This document shows, in pieces, positions 13,548 through 14,234 of a stretch of 14,234 nucleotides of DNA. Made by a program: the position numbers and the translations under genes. The notes under the pieces are model-generated. The model worked only from the letters and a program-made list of their open reading frames with translations. It ran no database searches and had not been told where the DNA came from. The stretch's first letter is position 1. Every line of letters starts with the position of its first letter. Source of the DNA: Lachnospiraceae bacterium (lineage in GTDB: Bacteria; Bacillota; Clostridia; Lachnospirales; Lachnospiraceae); contig CAAGFP010000180.1 of the NCBI GenBank assembly GCA_900769175.1, positions 1-14,234 of the forward strand, read 5' to 3'.

Positions 13548-13901
13548 TTAATTGTTCTCTTTTGCCGTGTTGATGGAGGCGATCAACATTCTTTTTATTT
13601 CCAAGCAATCGTTTAACAGCGATTTTCCCATGTCTTCGGTTATATACTCGGACATCGTAAGTAGCTTGAGCCAGTATTCTGTTTCAGCTGTTTCCTTGAG
13701 TGCAATGTGCATTTTTGAAACAAAATCGGCTTTGCTTTGACCGTAGTTTGCCTCGTTGATGTTCGCGCCAATACTCGTGCCGCTACGGACGATTTGCTTT
13801 GAAATAATGGTTTCCTTTTTCGTTTTAATAAGATATTGATGAAGCTTAATAATACGAGAAGCAAATGCGATCGATTTATCAATCAGTAAATTTTCTTTCA
13901 T
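13548..13901 (-). CDS. Four-helix-bundle protein (S23/IVP-like, TIGR02436-type)
   Basis: A protein of 117 residues. The start ATG 13901 is chosen because GGAGGTG stands just upstream; an earlier in-frame ATG at 13937 lacks a ribosome binding site. SIAFASRIIKLHQYL, KETIISKQIVRSGTSIGANINEANYGQSKADFVSKMHIALKETAETEYWL and the helical tail match the four-helix-bundle family found as open frames inside 23S rRNA intervening sequences and, in a related form, as the Avd protein of diversity-generating retroelements. The hallmark R-S-G-T-S-I-G-A-N-x-x-E-A segment is complete. Standalone copies are common in Clostridia and Bacteroidetes and have no settled function. No reverse transcriptase or variable repeat occurs here, so a retroelement role is not supported. 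Confidence 0.85.
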   Translation of the reverse strand: MKENLLIDKSIAFASRIIKLHQYLIKTKKETIISKQIVRSGTSIGANINEANYGQSKADFVSKMHIALKETAETEYWLKLLTMSEYITEDMGKSLLNDCLEIKRMLIASINTAKENN

Positions 13902-13925
13902 AGCTACACCTCCGTTCGTAAAATT

Positions 13926-13931
13926 ATTATA
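13926..13931 (-). promoter_or_regulatory. Probable -10 box of the four-helix-bundle gene
   Basis: TATAAT lies 24 bases upstream of the start codon on the minus strand. The matching -35 position falls in a hairpin (13940-13965) and is weak (TTTCGG). Confidence 0.5.
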
Positions 13932-13939
13932 GCACAAAA

Positions 13940-13965
13940 GCTTTTCGACCGAAAGGGCGAAAAGC
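13940..13965. repeat. Hairpin GCTTTTCG/CGAAAAGC with GAAA tetraloop
   Basis: GCTTTTCG and CGAAAAGC form an 8-bp stem, then one mismatch, then CC-GAAA-GG on the plus strand. It covers the -35 region of the four-helix-bundle gene. It could be a terminator for transcripts arriving from the right, or an operator. Confidence 0.5.
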
Positions 13966-13973
13966 TACCTCAA

Positions 13974-14081
13974 TTATTCATTATTCATTAGCCGCTTGCG
14001 GCGACTTCATTATTCATTCTTCATTAGAAAGTCGCGCGAAATAAATGAATAATGAATGATGAATAATGAAAAATGAATAAT
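13974..14081. repeat. ATTATTCATT imperfect inverted repeat (MITE-like)
   Basis: The left arm carries tandem ATTATTCATT-type units (13974-13990 and 14006-14025) separated by a small GCCGC/GCGGC stem; the right arm (14044-14081) carries the complementary AATGAATAATGAAT units. The two arms can fold into one long, imperfect hairpin. There is no open frame inside. It may be a small non-autonomous element or a repeat expansion near the tRNA genes. Confidence 0.65.
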
Positions 14082-14083
14082 AC

Positions 14084-14124
14084 AAACAGAAAATCCTGCC
14101 GAATTTCGACAGGATTTTCTGTTT
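14084..14124 (-). terminator. Terminator of the tRNA transcript
   Basis: AAACAGAAAATCCTG and its full complement CAGGATTTTCTGTTT make a 15-bp stem, with CGAA/TTCG inside the loop. On the minus strand TTTTCTGTTTG ends it. The stem starts at the last A of the encoded CCA end of tRNA-Lys, so it stands directly against the tRNA. Confidence 0.85.
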
Positions 14125-14199
14125 GGTGACCCGCCGGAGATTCGAACTCCGGACCCACTGCTTAAAAGGCAGTTGCTCTGCCAACTGAGCTAGCGGATC
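14124..14199 (-). tRNA. tRNA-Lys (anticodon TTT)
   Basis: The 76-base cloverleaf includes an encoded CCA. The acceptor GATCCGC pairs with GCGGGTC (one T-G pair), the D-arm is GCTC...GAGC, the anticodon stem ACTGC/GCAGT has loop CTTTTAA with TTT at 14166-14164, and the T-arm is CCGGA-GTTCGAATC-TCCGG. It reads AAA/AAG lysine codons and is a normal substrate of MnmA at U34. Confidence 0.97.
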
Positions 14200-14202
14200 A
14201 AA

Positions 14203-14234
14203 TGGCTGGGATGGCCGGATTTGAACCGACGAAA
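14203..14234 (-). tRNA. 3' part of a tRNA, probably tRNA-Gln
   Basis: Only the 3' end is inside the window: T-arm GTCGG-TTCAAAT-CCGGC, acceptor strand CATCCCA, discriminator G and encoded CCA. A 5' partner starting TGGGATG is expected, with the U1-A72 pair and G73 typical of bacterial tRNA-Gln. It lies three bases upstream of tRNA-Lys and should share its transcript. The anticodon is beyond the edge, so the identity is likely but unproven. Confidence 0.6.

Noticed and set aside
13552..13740. Plus-strand small gene with a GGAGGAG site upstream of TTG
   Set aside because: It is antisense to the four-helix-bundle gene and has no recognisable features; the GGAGGAG match alone is not enough.
13548..13901. 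Avd component of a diversity-generating retroelement
   Set aside because: The four-helix-bundle fold is related, but no reverse transcriptase, template repeat or variable target is seen nearby.
13974..14081. CRISPR-like short repeats
   Set aside because: The repeat units are irregular, AT-rich and inverted, without unique spacers of equal size, so this is not a CRISPR array.

Overview
The window looks like a metagenomic contig from a Gram-positive anaerobe, probably a Clostridia-type Firmicute (inference). Supporting signs are near-consensus sigma-A promoters, strong GGAGG ribosome binding sites, glycine and NiCo riboswitches with intrinsic terminators, a short-form NadA, and an Rrf2/IscR-type regulator beside sulfur genes. 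The first 20 bases match the end of an Illumina TruSeq adapter, so the left edge is a library artefact.

Layout. (1) 21-461, minus: promoter, single-aptamer glycine riboswitch with terminator, and the start of a sodium:alanine/glycine symporter gene. (2) 715-1130, plus: remains of an AraC/GyrI-like regulator. (3) 1137-2904, minus: a TetR regulator overlapping a CPA2 cation:proton antiporter, driven by an ideal promoter. (4) 2980-3907, plus: promoter, nitroreductase N-terminal remnant, an intact small P-loop ATPase, then apparently empty DNA. (5) 3908-9198, sulfur/Fe-S/NAD block: an Rrf2 regulator (plus), cysK (minus, convergent), then a plus-strand nifS-nadA-mnmA series. One cysteine desulfurase sits with two likely sulfur clients: NadA (4Fe-4S enzyme) and MnmA (tRNA 2-thiolation). 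mnmA has a frameshift close to its 3' end. (6) 9254-12071, minus: a large P-type cation ATPase behind a good promoter, a NiCo riboswitch aptamer and an overlapping terminator. (7) 12404-13970: an orphan bidirectional terminator, then an AT-rich accessory stretch with a SAM methyltransferase (plus) and a four-helix-bundle protein (minus). (8) 13974-14234: an ATTATTCATT-type imperfect inverted repeat, a strong terminator, tRNA-Lys(TTT) and a partial tRNA, probably tRNA-Gln, on the minus strand.

Most striking are the NiCo riboswitch in front of a P-type ATPase without the usual heavy-metal (CPx/SPC) motif, together with a downstream copy of the switching strand; CCTATA-type sequences at the rrf2, cysK and nifS promoters, which may mark a small Rrf2 regulon; and the mnmA frameshift. 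I did not find a defence system, CRISPR array or intact mobile element.
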